Shown here piece by piece: positions 27,637 through 35,936 of a stretch of DNA of 64,000 nt. Under the pieces are notes generated by a model that saw only the letters and a program-made list of their open reading frames with translations, was not told the DNA's origin and did no database searches. Position numbers and translations under genes: made by a program. Origin of the DNA: JBDRNE01 sp043812935 (lineage in GTDB: Bacteria; Omnitrophota; Gorgyraeia; Tantalellales; Tantalellaceae); contig JBDRLO010000024.1 of the NCBI GenBank assembly GCA_043812935.1, forward strand, positions 1 to 64,000, in the 5' to 3' direction. Within the stretch, counting starts at the first letter, position 1, and every line of letters starts with the position of its first letter.

Positions 27637-28269
27637 ATGTGGCAGCTTATGGTCAAAGGCGGTCCGCTGATGTTTCTGATAGTGCTGTGTTCAGTTATTG
27701 CTTTCGCAGTGGTTTTGGAAAGATTATGGCATTTATGGCGTGCAAGAATTAATACCGAAGGGTTCATGGAAGATATTGCCGAAACTTTGAAAAGAAATAA
27801 AATTATGACGGCAATTGATAAATGTAATGTTATGCCGGGTCCGATTGCGCAGATACTGAAAGCCGGGATATTGAAACATGACCGTCCGAGGCCGGAAATT
27901 AAAGAAGCAATAGAAGACGCGGGGTTACATGAAGTGCCTCGTCTGGAAAAGAATTTAGGTGTGTTGGCGACAATTGCGCACGTTGCGCCTCTTTTGGGGC
28001 TTTTAGGGACAGTTACCGGTATGGTACGGGCTTTTCAGGTTATAGAACAAAAAGCGGGGGTTATGACTCCCGTTAATCCCGGAGACCTGGCCGGGGGTAT
28101 TTGGGAAGCGTTGATTACTACTGTAGCCGGACTTGCTGTGGCTATCCCAACGTATGTTGCTTATAATTTTTTAGTAACAAAAGTTGATGGTTTTGTTTTA
28201 GAAATGGAAAAAAGCGCGACAGATCTTGTTAACATATTAGGCGCGAAAAGAGACGAAGATGAAATTTAA
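27637..28269 (+). CDS. MotA/TolQ/ExbB proton channel family protein
   Basis: 210 residues with three membrane helices: near residues 10-30, 105-130 and 150-175. The conserved LATIAHVAPLLGLLGTVTGM and GGIWEALITTVAGLAVAIP segments define the family. It forms the pentameric proton channel around the ExbD helix. AAAGGAGG precedes the ATG. It overlaps the exbD-like gene by 11 bases. ExbB or TolQ cannot be decided by sequence alone. Confidence 0.93.
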   Translation: MWQLMVKGGPLMFLIVLCSVIAFAVVLERLWHLWRARINTEGFMEDIAETLKRNKIMTAIDKCNVMPGPIAQILKAGILKHDRPRPEIKEAIEDAGLHEVPRLEKNLGVLATIAHVAPLLGLLGTVTGMVRAFQVIEQKAGVMTPVNPGDLAGGIWEALITTVAGLAVAIPTYVAYNFLVTKVDGFVLEMEKSATDLVNILGAKRDEDEI

Positions 28270-28651
28270 AAGAAAAGTATTTTTGGAAAAAGGCCGGTTG
28301 GATATAGCACCTTTAATTGATGTTGTTTTCCTGCTTTTAATATTTTTTATGCTGACGTCAAGTTTTGTTTTTCAGCCTGGTATTAGAGTGAATCTGCCGA
28401 AGGCGGTTACAAGTGAAGTTTTGCATAAAGAACTGTTGGTGGTAACTATTACGGGTGAAAACAAAGTTTTTATAAATGAACGTCCGGTTAAATCGGATGA
28501 GCTTGTTTCCCGCATAACGGTAGCGGCGCGTGAAGATCAGCCGCTGTTGATAAAAGCTGATAAAGAGTCAAATTTAGGTAAAGCCATAGAAGTTTGGGAT
28601 ATCTGCCGTCAGATGAATGTTAAACAAATAAACATAGCTACTACACAATAG
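28259..28651 (+). CDS. ExbD/TolR biopolymer transport protein
   Basis: 130 residues with one membrane helix that contains the essential aspartate in LIDVVFLLLIFFML. The C-terminal periplasmic domain (PLLIKADKESNLGKAIEVWD) is typical of ExbD/TolR. It couples proton flow through the upstream channel to the TonB-like partner encoded next. The start overlaps the ExbB-like gene, so translation is coupled. Confidence 0.93.
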   Translation: MKFKRKVFLEKGRLDIAPLIDVVFLLLIFFMLTSSFVFQPGIRVNLPKAVTSEVLHKELLVVTITGENKVFINERPVKSDELVSRITVAAREDQPLLIKADKESNLGKAIEVWDICRQMNVKQINIATTQ

Positions 28652-28674
28652 CGGTAATTATATAACAGCCAATT

Positions 28675-29367
28675 ATGAAAATAACTGTAAATAAAAGCTT
28701 ATTAATAATGCTTCTGGTGTCTTTGACGGTTCATGTTTTGGGTATGAGCATGGTGACTATTATTATGCCGCAAGACATGGACAGGTTAAAAGCCTATACG
28801 CGAGTGGATTTTTTAGGAGCGGTTTTTCAGAAAACTGCTTTTGACATTATGTTGGAAAGTACGGATGCGTTTTATAAAGGCGATGTCTGCAGCCAGATAA
28901 TTCAACCCCAGTATATGGAGTATTTAAGGACGCATATCCGGAAACAAAAGCCGGAGAGTAAAGAGCTGCCTGCCAATTTGGAAGATAAAATGGACGGTAC
29001 CGTAGAAAATTTTTTGAAAGGTGATAAAATTGTCCCGAAAATCTTTACAAATATTGAAACTTCAACGTTTGTAGATAGAGACGCGTTGCTTCGGGGGAAA
29101 ATGCGGACAATTGTATATTCGCCTGAAAAATATTTTATCAGGTACGGGTTGTATGGAAACAAAAAATCTTTCAAAGTAAAATTCAAGGCTCTGTTAGGGG
29201 AAGACGGTGATATAAAAACAACGGAATTAATTACTACTACGGGATACCCTCAGGTGGACATGACCGCGTCAAAACTTCTACGGGAAAGCATGTTTAAATC
29301 GTCAGAAAGTATTATAGGAAAAAATGAATGGTGTGAAATTGAAGTTATACTGAAGACAGGGAGATAA
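28675..29367 (+). CDS. TonB-like energy transducer (predicted)
   Basis: 230 residues. An N-terminal membrane anchor (about residues 7-29, with the SLTVHVLG style of TonB) leads to a charged linker and a C-terminal domain. That domain has a TonB_C-like pattern of V-x-F-K-A-L-L-x-x-x-G-D-I, then TTGYPQVDMTASKLLRESMF. There is no Pro-rich spacer. Position after ExbB and ExbD strengthens the call. It may be specific to this lineage and could equally be a TolA-like component. Confidence 0.65.
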   Translation: MKITVNKSLLIMLLVSLTVHVLGMSMVTIIMPQDMDRLKAYTRVDFLGAVFQKTAFDIMLESTDAFYKGDVCSQIIQPQYMEYLRTHIRKQKPESKELPANLEDKMDGTVENFLKGDKIVPKIFTNIETSTFVDRDALLRGKMRTIVYSPEKYFIRYGLYGNKKSFKVKFKALLGEDGDIKTTELITTTGYPQVDMTASKLLRESMFKSSESIIGKNEWCEIEVILKTGR

Positions 29368-29370
29368 GAT

Positions 29371-29631
29371 ATGATAAAAGTTGATATTGCAACGGCGCTT
29401 TTTTTATATCTATTTATTACCGCAATAGGCCTTCTGATCCTATGGTCATTTTTTAGTTTTGGTACCAAATTAAAAACTTTTAGCTTTGATGAACAGCATA
29501 TTTGGCGTTGTTCGATTTGCGCGCTTACCTACATAGATTCCCGGAATGAGTTGGTCTCAAGATGCCCGAGATGTAAAAGTTTTAACCAGCGCGTTAGTGA
29601 TGAAAATAAATTTGTTTTAAAAAGTACCTAG
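29371..29631 (+). CDS. Small membrane protein with a zinc ribbon
   Basis: 86 residues with one membrane helix (about 7-30) and a rubredoxin-like four-cysteine knuckle, WRCSICALTY and SRCPRCKSF. It starts three bases after the TonB-like gene and is surely co-transcribed. I do not recognise a named family. A role in the ExbBD complex is possible only by position. Confidence 0.7.
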   Translation: MIKVDIATALFLYLFITAIGLLILWSFFSFGTKLKTFSFDEQHIWRCSICALTYIDSRNELVSRCPRCKSFNQRVSDENKFVLKST

Positions 29632-29695
29632 TATCATGTATAATTATTGAATTAAATACAGGCGGGATAAGACCAGAAGCGAGGAGAGGAGAAAA

Positions 29696-29896
29696 ATGAT
29701 TACAAAAATAGGTATTGTTGCCGGTGAGATTTGGAACTATCTTGATAATCATAATAGATCTGCAACGATAACGGAATTTGAAAATGATCTTCAAAAACCT
29801 CACGATTTAATTTTGATGAGTGTTGGCTGGCTTGCGCGTGAAGGTCATGTTGTTGTAGATGGCGATTTTCCAAATTATGTAATAAAGTTAAAATAA
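29696..29896 (+). CDS. Winged-helix protein (DUF2582-like)
   Basis: 66 residues. GIVAGEIWNYLDN followed by LILMSVGWLAREGHV matches the small winged-helix domain formerly called DUF2582. Such proteins are predicted to bind DNA. GAGGAGAG precedes the ATG. It is directly upstream of tRNA-Ala. Confidence 0.8.
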   Translation: MITKIGIVAGEIWNYLDNHNRSATITEFENDLQKPHDLILMSVGWLAREGHVVVDGDFPNYVIKLK

Positions 29897-29903
29897 TATT
29901 TGT

Positions 29904-29979
29904 GGGGCAGTAGCTCAGTTGGGAGAGCATCACGTTCGCAACGTGGGGGTCGTGGGTTCGAATCCCATCTGCTCCACCA
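29904..29979 (+). tRNA. tRNA-Ala (anticodon CGC)
   Basis: A complete cloverleaf with encoded CCA. The acceptor GGGGCAG pairs with CTGCTCC and contains the G3-U70 pair that marks alanine tRNAs. The anticodon loop is TTCGCAA (CGC). The T loop is TTCGAAT. Confidence 0.95.
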
Positions 29980-30008
29980 TTTTTTCTTTTCGAAAGAAAA
30001 GAAAAAAT
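29979..30008 (+). terminator. GAAA-capped hairpin after tRNA-Ala
   Basis: ATTTTTTCTTTTC pairs perfectly over 13 bases with GAAAAGAAAAAAT around a GAAA loop, immediately after the CCA end. It is a likely processing or termination signal, although it lacks a GC-rich base. Confidence 0.6.
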
Positions 30009-30066
30009 GTCTCGCCGAAGCCAGATAGTGTTAAAGTAAGTTGGCGAAGGCGGACGTGCTTGGTTT

Positions 30067-30130
30067 GCCGGTTAGCCGGTTAGCCGGTTATCCAGTTATC
30101 CGGTTAGCCGGTTATCCAGTTTACCGGTAT
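30067..30130. repeat. 8-bp tandem repeat (GCCGGTTA)
   Basis: Eight contiguous units: gccggtta three times, tccagtta, tccggtta, gccggtta, tccagttt, accggtat. It lies in the gap between tRNA-Ala and the next gene; the rest of the gap shows no gene. Confidence 0.9.
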
Positions 30131-30175
30131 AGGTAATGAAAAAAGAAAAGGTAATAAACGTTACAAACAATAATT

Positions 30176-30370
30176 ATGGCGGAATATATTTGTCCACACT
30201 GTAAGAAACCTGTTTATGATGACGAAGCGCTTTTGTGTCTTTATTGCGGGGAAAATCTTGAAAGAGGCGTTGGGACTCTTGGTAAAATGAAATATTCTTC
30301 ACATTGGATGATATTTGCCGGGATTGTTTTATTTGTGATACTTGCGTTTGTTTTGCTAATGTGTTTTTAA
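30176..30370 (+). CDS. Small zinc-ribbon membrane protein
   Basis: 64 residues with a C-terminal membrane helix (about 44-63). Four cysteines in YICPHCKKP and LLCLYCGEN form a zinc-ribbon like those of the DUF-type 'zinc ribbon domain' proteins. The function is unknown. It is in front of the FMN-binding gene with an 11-base gap to its earliest possible start. Confidence 0.7.
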   Translation: MAEYICPHCKKPVYDDEALLCLYCGENLERGVGTLGKMKYSSHWMIFAGIVLFVILAFVLLMCF

Positions 30371-30395
30371 AAGATAGAAAATGAGGAATTGTAGT

Positions 30396-30788
30396 ATGAT
30401 TAAAAAAACGTTTATTATTGTAACTGCCGTGATAGTTTTTGCTGCATTGGTTATAGGTGGTTTAAAAGTTTATGAAGCTAAAGAAATAATGAACATGCAG
30501 ATTGATGAAATAGATCTTTCAAATGTGCCGGACGGTGTTTATGCGGGTGAAGAAAAATATATGACTTTTGTGTGCAAAGTTAAAGTGACTGTTAAGAAAA
30601 ACCAAATAGTTGATATAGAGGCTTATGAAGGGCGAGAGAGTGAATATGTTGAAAGAGCGAAAGAAGTTGCGGACAGGGTGATCGCGAATCAGTCACTTGA
30701 AGTTGATACGGTTACAGGCGCTACTGTTACAAGTAAAGCTATCCTTAAAGCAATAGAAAACGCGTTAAAATCTTCACGCATTGACTAA
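30396..30788 (+). CDS. FMN-binding domain protein
   Basis: 130 residues: a membrane anchor or signal (1-22), then an FMN-binding domain of the RnfG/NqrC kind. The covalent flavin-attachment motif is seen as DTVTGATVTSKAI, in which the threonine of SGAT-like GATVTS would carry FMN through a phosphoester bond. It is an extracytoplasmic electron-transfer module. No Rnf or Nqr genes are nearby. The ATG at 30396 has GAGG nine bases upstream; an ATG at 30381 lacks a site. Confidence 0.88.
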   Translation: MIKKTFIIVTAVIVFAALVIGGLKVYEAKEIMNMQIDEIDLSNVPDGVYAGEEKYMTFVCKVKVTVKKNQIVDIEAYEGRESEYVERAKEVADRVIANQSLEVDTVTGATVTSKAILKAIENALKSSRID

Positions 30789-30856
30789 ATGCAGATGATC
30801 TTTACATCCAGATAGCTGTCGTAAAATTTTTAAATTTTTTAGTTTTCAAATGTATA

Positions 30857-30865
30857 TGTTATAAT
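30857..30865 (+). promoter_or_regulatory. Extended -10 promoter for the Memo-AMMECR1 gene
   Basis: TGTTATAAT gives a perfect extended -10 (TGn plus TATAAT), about 32 bases before the ATG at 30897. The -35 region is T-rich and weak. Confidence 0.55.
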
Positions 30866-30896
30866 ATGCTGTAAATTGAAAATGCGGGAGCATCTT

Positions 30897-32459
30897 ATGA
30901 AAAAAATTGTTCTGATCGCAAGTATGATATTAATGCTGAATACGGGTGTTGAGGATGCCGTAAGTAAACAGGCTGATTTAGCGGGTATTTGGTATCCTGG
31001 TTCTCCGGAAAAACTGAAAGCGGAAGTCGCGACGTATTTAAATAATGCTCAGGTTGGACATATTAACGGAAACATTATCGGCGCAATAGCGCCTCATGCG
31101 GGTATCAGGTTTTCCGGACCGATTGCGGCATATACTTACAGGGCTTTAGCCGGGCAAAATTTAACAAAACTGGTTATAGTTGGGTTTTCGCATAAGTACT
31201 ATTTTCCTAATACCGTATCAGTTTTTTCTGACGATAGTTTTATCACACCGCTTGGAAGCATAAAAATAGATATGCCGCTTTCCGAAAAAATTATGGCAAG
31301 TAACCCTAGTATTAAAAACTTTCCGGAAGCGTTTGCCTCAGAGAATTCAATCGAACTTCAGCTCCCGTTTATTCAAACCGTTTTTGGCGATAATATCCAG
31401 GTTGTACTTATATCTCTTTGCGATCAAAGCAAAGAAAATGCAGAAATGTTGGCAGACACGCTTTATAAAGTTTTAAAAGATGAAAAAAATTTTGCTGTGG
31501 TTGCGTCGACTGATATGTGCCATTATTTGTCGTATTTTGAAGCGGAAAGAAGGGATAGGAATACGATCAAAGAGATACAGGCGTTTGAACCTGAACTTTT
31601 TTATTTAGCAAGCGCTAAAGAAGACCATAAACTTATGTGCGGCTACGGCGCAGTATACGCGGTTATGGAAACAAGCAAAAAACTTGGAGCGGATAAGTCA
31701 ATTGTTTTAAAATATGGCAATTCCGGAGATTTTGCGCCGCAGACAAAAAACAGTGTGGTTGGTTATTTGAGCGCTTTATTTATTAAAACTGCCGAAGAAG
31801 ATAATACAAATGTTGTTGGAGACGAAAAAAATACAGAGATCAATTTTCCAGAAACCTCGGAAACAGAAGATGCTGTTCAGGGTAAAAAGGAGGAAATCGG
31901 CATGTTAAATGAAGCCCAAAGAAAAGAACTTTTGAAAATTGCCAGAGATTCAATAAAGCTTTATCTTGAAAAGGGTAAGCGGTTAAACGTGCAGACGGAT
32001 GATGCCCTGCTTAAAGAGAATATGGGCGCTTTTGTAACTTTGCATGAAACCGGTAGATTGCGGGGATGTATCGGAAGGATAATTGCGGCAGGCCCGCTTT
32101 ATCTTGCTGTGCGGGATATGGCAATAGCCGCGGCAGTAGAGGATCCAAGATTTAGGCCGTTGAGTTTGGATGAACTGGGTAAGGTGGATATTGAAATATC
32201 TGTTTTATCACCTATGAAAAAAATAAATGATTCTGACGAAATTGTTATGGGCAAACATGGGGTAATGATAAAGGACGGGTTAAGAAGCGGAGTTTATTTG
32301 CCGCAGGTTGCCGATGAAACGGGTTGGGACAGGGAAACTTTTATGAATAGTTTGTGTGTCAATAAGGCCGGCCTGTCTCAAGATGCTTGGAAAACAGGTT
32401 CTTGCGAAATTTATGTTTTTACGGCGGAAGTTTTTGGCGAACATAATAAACCAGAATAA
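30897..32459 (+). CDS. AmmeMemoRadiSam system protein B-A fusion (Memo + AMMECR1), secreted
   Basis: 520 residues with a signal peptide (about 1-23). Residues 25-305 are a Memo-like domain with APHAGIRFSG, IVGFSHKYYF, DMCHYLSY and YGNSGDF. After a linker, residues about 340-515 are an AMMECR1 domain with GAFVTLHETGRLRGCIG and DPRFRPLS. These are two of the three parts of the AmmeMemoRadiSam system, whose reaction is not established. The radical SAM part is at 53338. The ATG at 30897 has GGGAG seven bases upstream; a longer TTG start at 30876 is unlikely. Export is unusual for human Memo-like proteins. Confidence 0.9.
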   Translation: MKKIVLIASMILMLNTGVEDAVSKQADLAGIWYPGSPEKLKAEVATYLNNAQVGHINGNIIGAIAPHAGIRFSGPIAAYTYRALAGQNLTKLVIVGFSHKYYFPNTVSVFSDDSFITPLGSIKIDMPLSEKIMASNPSIKNFPEAFASENSIELQLPFIQTVFGDNIQVVLISLCDQSKENAEMLADTLYKVLKDEKNFAVVASTDMCHYLSYFEAERRDRNTIKEIQAFEPELFYLASAKEDHKLMCGYGAVYAVMETSKKLGADKSIVLKYGNSGDFAPQTKNSVVGYLSALFIKTAEEDNTNVVGDEKNTEINFPETSETEDAVQGKKEEIGMLNEAQRKELLKIARDSIKLYLEKGKRLNVQTDDALLKENMGAFVTLHETGRLRGCIGRIIAAGPLYLAVRDMAIAAAVEDPRFRPLSLDELGKVDIEISVLSPMKKINDSDEIVMGKHGVMIKDGLRSGVYLPQVADETGWDRETFMNSLCVNKAGLSQDAWKTGSCEIYVFTAEVFGEHNKPE

Positions 32460-32490
32460 AGTTGCAGTATAAATAAAAACAGGAAAAAAC

Positions 32491-33228
32491 GTGAGCCGAT
32501 TTTATGTTCCGAAAGAAAATGTCCGGGGAAGAGAAATTGTAATTGAGGGCAGGGAAGCGCATCATGTTGCGGATGTGATGAGGCTTCAACCTGACGATAA
32601 GATTGTTGTTTTTGATGGTACCGGAAATGAATATACCGGTTTCATTAAAAAGGTTAACAAGAAAACAAAGAGAATCATAATTGAAATAGTGTCAACTAAA
32701 CATCCTTTGGCAGAGAAAAGTCCGGAAATAGTTTTGGCGCAGGCGCTTCCTAAAAAAGATAAAATGGACTATATTGTTGAAAAATCTGTGGAATTAGGAG
32801 TTTCTCGGATAGTTCCGCTAATAACCAAAAGAACGATTGTACGGCCTGGTGAGGCCGGAGGTAGAAAGAAAGTTGAAAGATGGGGCAAGATCGCGGTTGA
32901 AGCTTCTAAACAATGCGGCAGGTTAAACGTGCCGCGTATAGACGATATTGCGTTATATAGTAATATGGTTCAGGAACTGGAAGAATATGATCTTGTTGTG
33001 TTTGCCTGTTTGATGCAGAGGACGGTTTCTATAAAAAAGGTGTTATCAGATTTTAAAACCGGAAAAATCCTTGTTTTTGTAGGACCGGAAGGTGATTTTA
33101 CTCCGGAAGAAGTATTTTTGGCGGATAGAGGTAATACCCGTTTTGTGTCATTAGGAAGAAGAGTATTAAAAAGTGATACTGCCGGCCTTTTTATCCTGTC
33201 TGTGCTTAGCTATGAGTTTTCAATGTAG
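32491..33228 (+). CDS. rsmE: 16S rRNA (uracil-1498-N3)-methyltransferase RsmE
   Basis: 245 residues of SPOUT-fold methyltransferase. The N-terminal PUA-like part has SRFYVP and REAHHVADVMRL. The SAM-binding knot is seen as FVGPEGDFTPEE and SLGRRVLKSDTAG. It methylates U1498 of 16S rRNA. The start is a GTG with AGGAAAA upstream. It leads into mtaB, 38 bases on. Confidence 0.95.
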   Translation: MSRFYVPKENVRGREIVIEGREAHHVADVMRLQPDDKIVVFDGTGNEYTGFIKKVNKKTKRIIIEIVSTKHPLAEKSPEIVLAQALPKKDKMDYIVEKSVELGVSRIVPLITKRTIVRPGEAGGRKKVERWGKIAVEASKQCGRLNVPRIDDIALYSNMVQELEEYDLVVFACLMQRTVSIKKVLSDFKTGKILVFVGPEGDFTPEEVFLADRGNTRFVSLGRRVLKSDTAGLFILSVLSYEFSM

Positions 33229-33266
33229 TCCTTGCGGTATAATCCATAAATAATAATTAAGGCTAA

Positions 33267-34502
33267 ATGATGAAGTTTTGCATAAAAACATTAGGTTGTA
33301 AAGTTAATCAGTATGAGGAACAGGTTCTCCGTGAAAATTTATCCCGGATAGGATTTGACGAAACTTCCGCGGAAAATGCTGACGTAGCAGTTGTTAATTC
33401 CTGTACGGTAACCGGACAGGCCGATAGTAAAACACGAAACCTGATTCGTAAATTAAAACGTGAAAATGAAAAACTGAAGATATTTGTTACGGGTTGTTAC
33501 GCGATTTTTGATGAGGATATTAAAAACTTAAAAGCGCTGCCGGAAGTCTATAAAGTAATTTCTGGTAAAGACAAGATGAAACTTCCGGAAATTTTCAGCG
33601 CGTTGTTTTATGAAGGCAAAACTGCCGTAAATATGGAAGAAGGGATTTCAAGTTTTGGTTCACATTCAAGAGCATTTTTAAAAATACAGGACGGATGCGG
33701 ACATAAATGTTCTTATTGTAAAGTTGGATTAGTCCGCGGACCGTCCCGCAGCCGCGATGAACGTGCGATTATTGATGAACTGGTTCTTTTACACAAAAAA
33801 GGATATAACGAAATTGTACTGACGGGTATTTGTTTAGGCGCGTGGACAGGATCTGACGACCTGACTTTTCCGGAGCTTTTGCGGAAAATTGATAATCTGC
33901 AAGGGAGTTTTCGTGTTAGGTTGAGTTCTATTGAACCGGATTATGTAAATGACGCGTTAATTGAAACTTTTTTTTCTTCGCGCAGAATCTGTCAGCATTT
34001 GCATATCCCTTTGCAGAGCGGTTCGGATAAAATATTAAAACTTATGAGAAGACGATATTGCACTAAAGACTTTGAACTTTTGGTATATAAACTCCGGAGT
34101 AAAATGCCTTTAATAGGAATAACAATGGATGTTATTGCCGGGTTTCCGGGGGAAACCGAAACGGATTTTAATGAAACAATAAACTTTATTGACCGGATAA
34201 AACCGTCACGGTTGCATGTGTTTAGATATAGTGACCGGAAGGGAACGGCTTCTTTTTTGTTGAAAGATAAAGTACCTGTTGAAACTACTAAAAGGAGAGT
34301 GGAGGAATTAATCGGCAGAGCAAAACTATGGGAAAAAGAGTTTTCAGAAAAATTTATCGGAAAAGAAGTGAAAGTTTTAGTTGAACGACAGTCAAATTCT
34401 GATTACATGGAAGGTTATACCGGAGAATATGTCAAGATGACGCTGAGCGGAGTAACGGCACGGGAAGGGGAACTTGTAAGTGTTGTATATAAGAAACCGT
34501 GA
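33267..34502 (+). CDS. mtaB: tRNA t6A37 methylthiotransferase MtaB
   Basis: 411 residues of radical SAM methylthiotransferase, making ms2t6A at A37 of tRNAs. KTLGCKVNQYE is the MtaB-specific start. Cysteines in the N-terminal UPF0004 domain and the radical SAM cluster CGHKCSYC (C-x3-C-x2-C) are present. The C-terminal TRAM-like region ends with MTLSGVTAREGELV. Two adjacent ATGs are possible starts. Confidence 0.95.
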   Translation: MMKFCIKTLGCKVNQYEEQVLRENLSRIGFDETSAENADVAVVNSCTVTGQADSKTRNLIRKLKRENEKLKIFVTGCYAIFDEDIKNLKALPEVYKVISGKDKMKLPEIFSALFYEGKTAVNMEEGISSFGSHSRAFLKIQDGCGHKCSYCKVGLVRGPSRSRDERAIIDELVLLHKKGYNEIVLTGICLGAWTGSDDLTFPELLRKIDNLQGSFRVRLSSIEPDYVNDALIETFFSSRRICQHLHIPLQSGSDKILKLMRRRYCTKDFELLVYKLRSKMPLIGITMDVIAGFPGETETDFNETINFIDRIKPSRLHVFRYSDRKGTASFLLKDKVPVETTKRRVEELIGRAKLWEKEFSEKFIGKEVKVLVERQSNSDYMEGYTGEYVKMTLSGVTAREGELVSVVYKKP

Positions 34503-34552
34503 ATTAACAGTGAAATCTTAAAATTTGGTTTATGGAGTTATCCGGGGGGATA

Positions 34553-35836
34553 ATGAAATTTATTTGTGATTTTCATGTGCATTCGCATTTTTCCAGGGCA
34601 ACAAGCAAACAGCTTGTTCCGGAATATTTGGATTATTGGGCAAGGGTGAAAGGGATAAAAGTAGTTGGAACCGGGGATTTTACCCATCCGGAATGGGTCT
34701 CGGAACTAAAAGAAAAACTTGAGTTTGCTGAACCGGGACTTTTTAAGTTAAAAAAGAAATACAAAAACACAATTCCGGCGTTGTGTCCTGAAAAATTTGA
34801 TGATATAAGGTTTTTACTCAGCGCGGAAATAAGCAATATATACAAGAAGGGCGGAACAGTAAGAAAAATTCATAGCCTTATTCTTGCTCCGGGTTTTGAG
34901 GCTGTGGAAAAAGTGCAGCATAAACTTGCGCAAAGAGGGGCAAACATTGTTTCTGATGGAAGGCCAATATTAGGTATGGATGTAAAAGACCTTTTAAGTT
35001 TATTCTTGGATGTTTCCGGAGATTTTGTTTTTATTCCGGCGCATATCTGGACTCCCTGGTTTTCCGTTCTAGGGTCAAAATCCGGATTTAATTCGGTTAG
35101 AGAATGTTTTGAAGAGTTGTCAGACTATATTTGTGCGGTTGAAACCGGGCTTTCCACGGATCCTTCTATGCATTGGTTATGCAGTTTTCTTGATGAGTAT
35201 ACGCTTATTTCGAATTCGGACGCGCATTCACCTGAAAAACTGGGCAGAAATGCTAATATTTTTAACACAGAATTGACTTATGGCGCGATAGTTAACGCGT
35301 TGAAAAACACAGGGCAAAACAGGAACGCATTTGTCGGGACAATTGATCTTTTTCCTCAAGAGGGAAAATATTATTATGATGGGCATCGTAAATGCCGCGT
35401 GTGTTTGAATCCAAAAGATACTATTCTAAATAACGGTGTTTGCCCTGTTTGCGGCAGCAATGTTACAATAGGTGTAAAAAACAGGGTTTTACAATTAGCA
35501 GATAGAGAAGACGGGTTAAAAAGAAACAATAAGAAACCTTTTTATTCAATTATTCCGTTAAAAGAGATACTTTCTGAGATTTCAGGAACTTTACCGGCTT
35601 CAAAAAAAGTAAATAAACTTTATTGGGAAATAATAAAAAAGACCGGATCTGAATTAGAACTTTTACTGGAGATGAGTATCAGCGAAATTGAAAAAAATAG
35701 TAATGAAGTATTAGCAGAAGCTGTACAGAGAATGAGAAATAAAAAAGTTTTTCTTAACCCGGGTTTTGATGGCGAATATGGTAGAATTACGCTTTTCAAA
35801 ACTGCGGAAAACCAGAAAAATTCTCCAATTCATTAA
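34553..35836 (+). CDS. Endonuclease Q family protein (PHP domain + zinc finger)
   Basis: 427 residues. The N-terminal PHP domain has DFHVHSHFSRA, TGDFTHP, ILAPGF and SNSDAHSPEKLG for metal binding. A four-cysteine zinc finger (CRVC, CPVCG) follows at about 280-305, then a helical C-terminus. This is the arrangement of EndoQ, which cuts DNA next to deaminated bases (uracil, hypoxanthine). EndoQ is best known from Thermococcales and some Bacillus. CGGGGGG precedes the ATG at 34553; an in-frame ATG at 34532 lacks such a site. Confidence 0.85.
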   Translation: MKFICDFHVHSHFSRATSKQLVPEYLDYWARVKGIKVVGTGDFTHPEWVSELKEKLEFAEPGLFKLKKKYKNTIPALCPEKFDDIRFLLSAEISNIYKKGGTVRKIHSLILAPGFEAVEKVQHKLAQRGANIVSDGRPILGMDVKDLLSLFLDVSGDFVFIPAHIWTPWFSVLGSKSGFNSVRECFEELSDYICAVETGLSTDPSMHWLCSFLDEYTLISNSDAHSPEKLGRNANIFNTELTYGAIVNALKNTGQNRNAFVGTIDLFPQEGKYYYDGHRKCRVCLNPKDTILNNGVCPVCGSNVTIGVKNRVLQLADREDGLKRNNKKPFYSIIPLKEILSEISGTLPASKKVNKLYWEIIKKTGSELELLLEMSISEIEKNSNEVLAEAVQRMRNKKVFLNPGFDGEYGRITLFKTAENQKNSPIH

Positions 35837-35883
35837 GTTAATAAACAGCAAGAACATGTTTTGCGGTTTTCTTTTCCCCTGGT

Positions 35884-35912
35884 TTGACAAGCTTATTTTT
35901 ATATGATATACT
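35884..35912 (+). promoter_or_regulatory. Strong sigma70 promoter for the cvpA-dnaG-rpoD group
   Basis: TTGACA (35884-35889) and TATACT (35907-35912) are exactly 17 bases apart, 24 bases before the TTG start of the CvpA-like gene. Confidence 0.85.
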
Positions 35913-35936
35913 TTCAATTCCATTAGAGGGGAAGCC

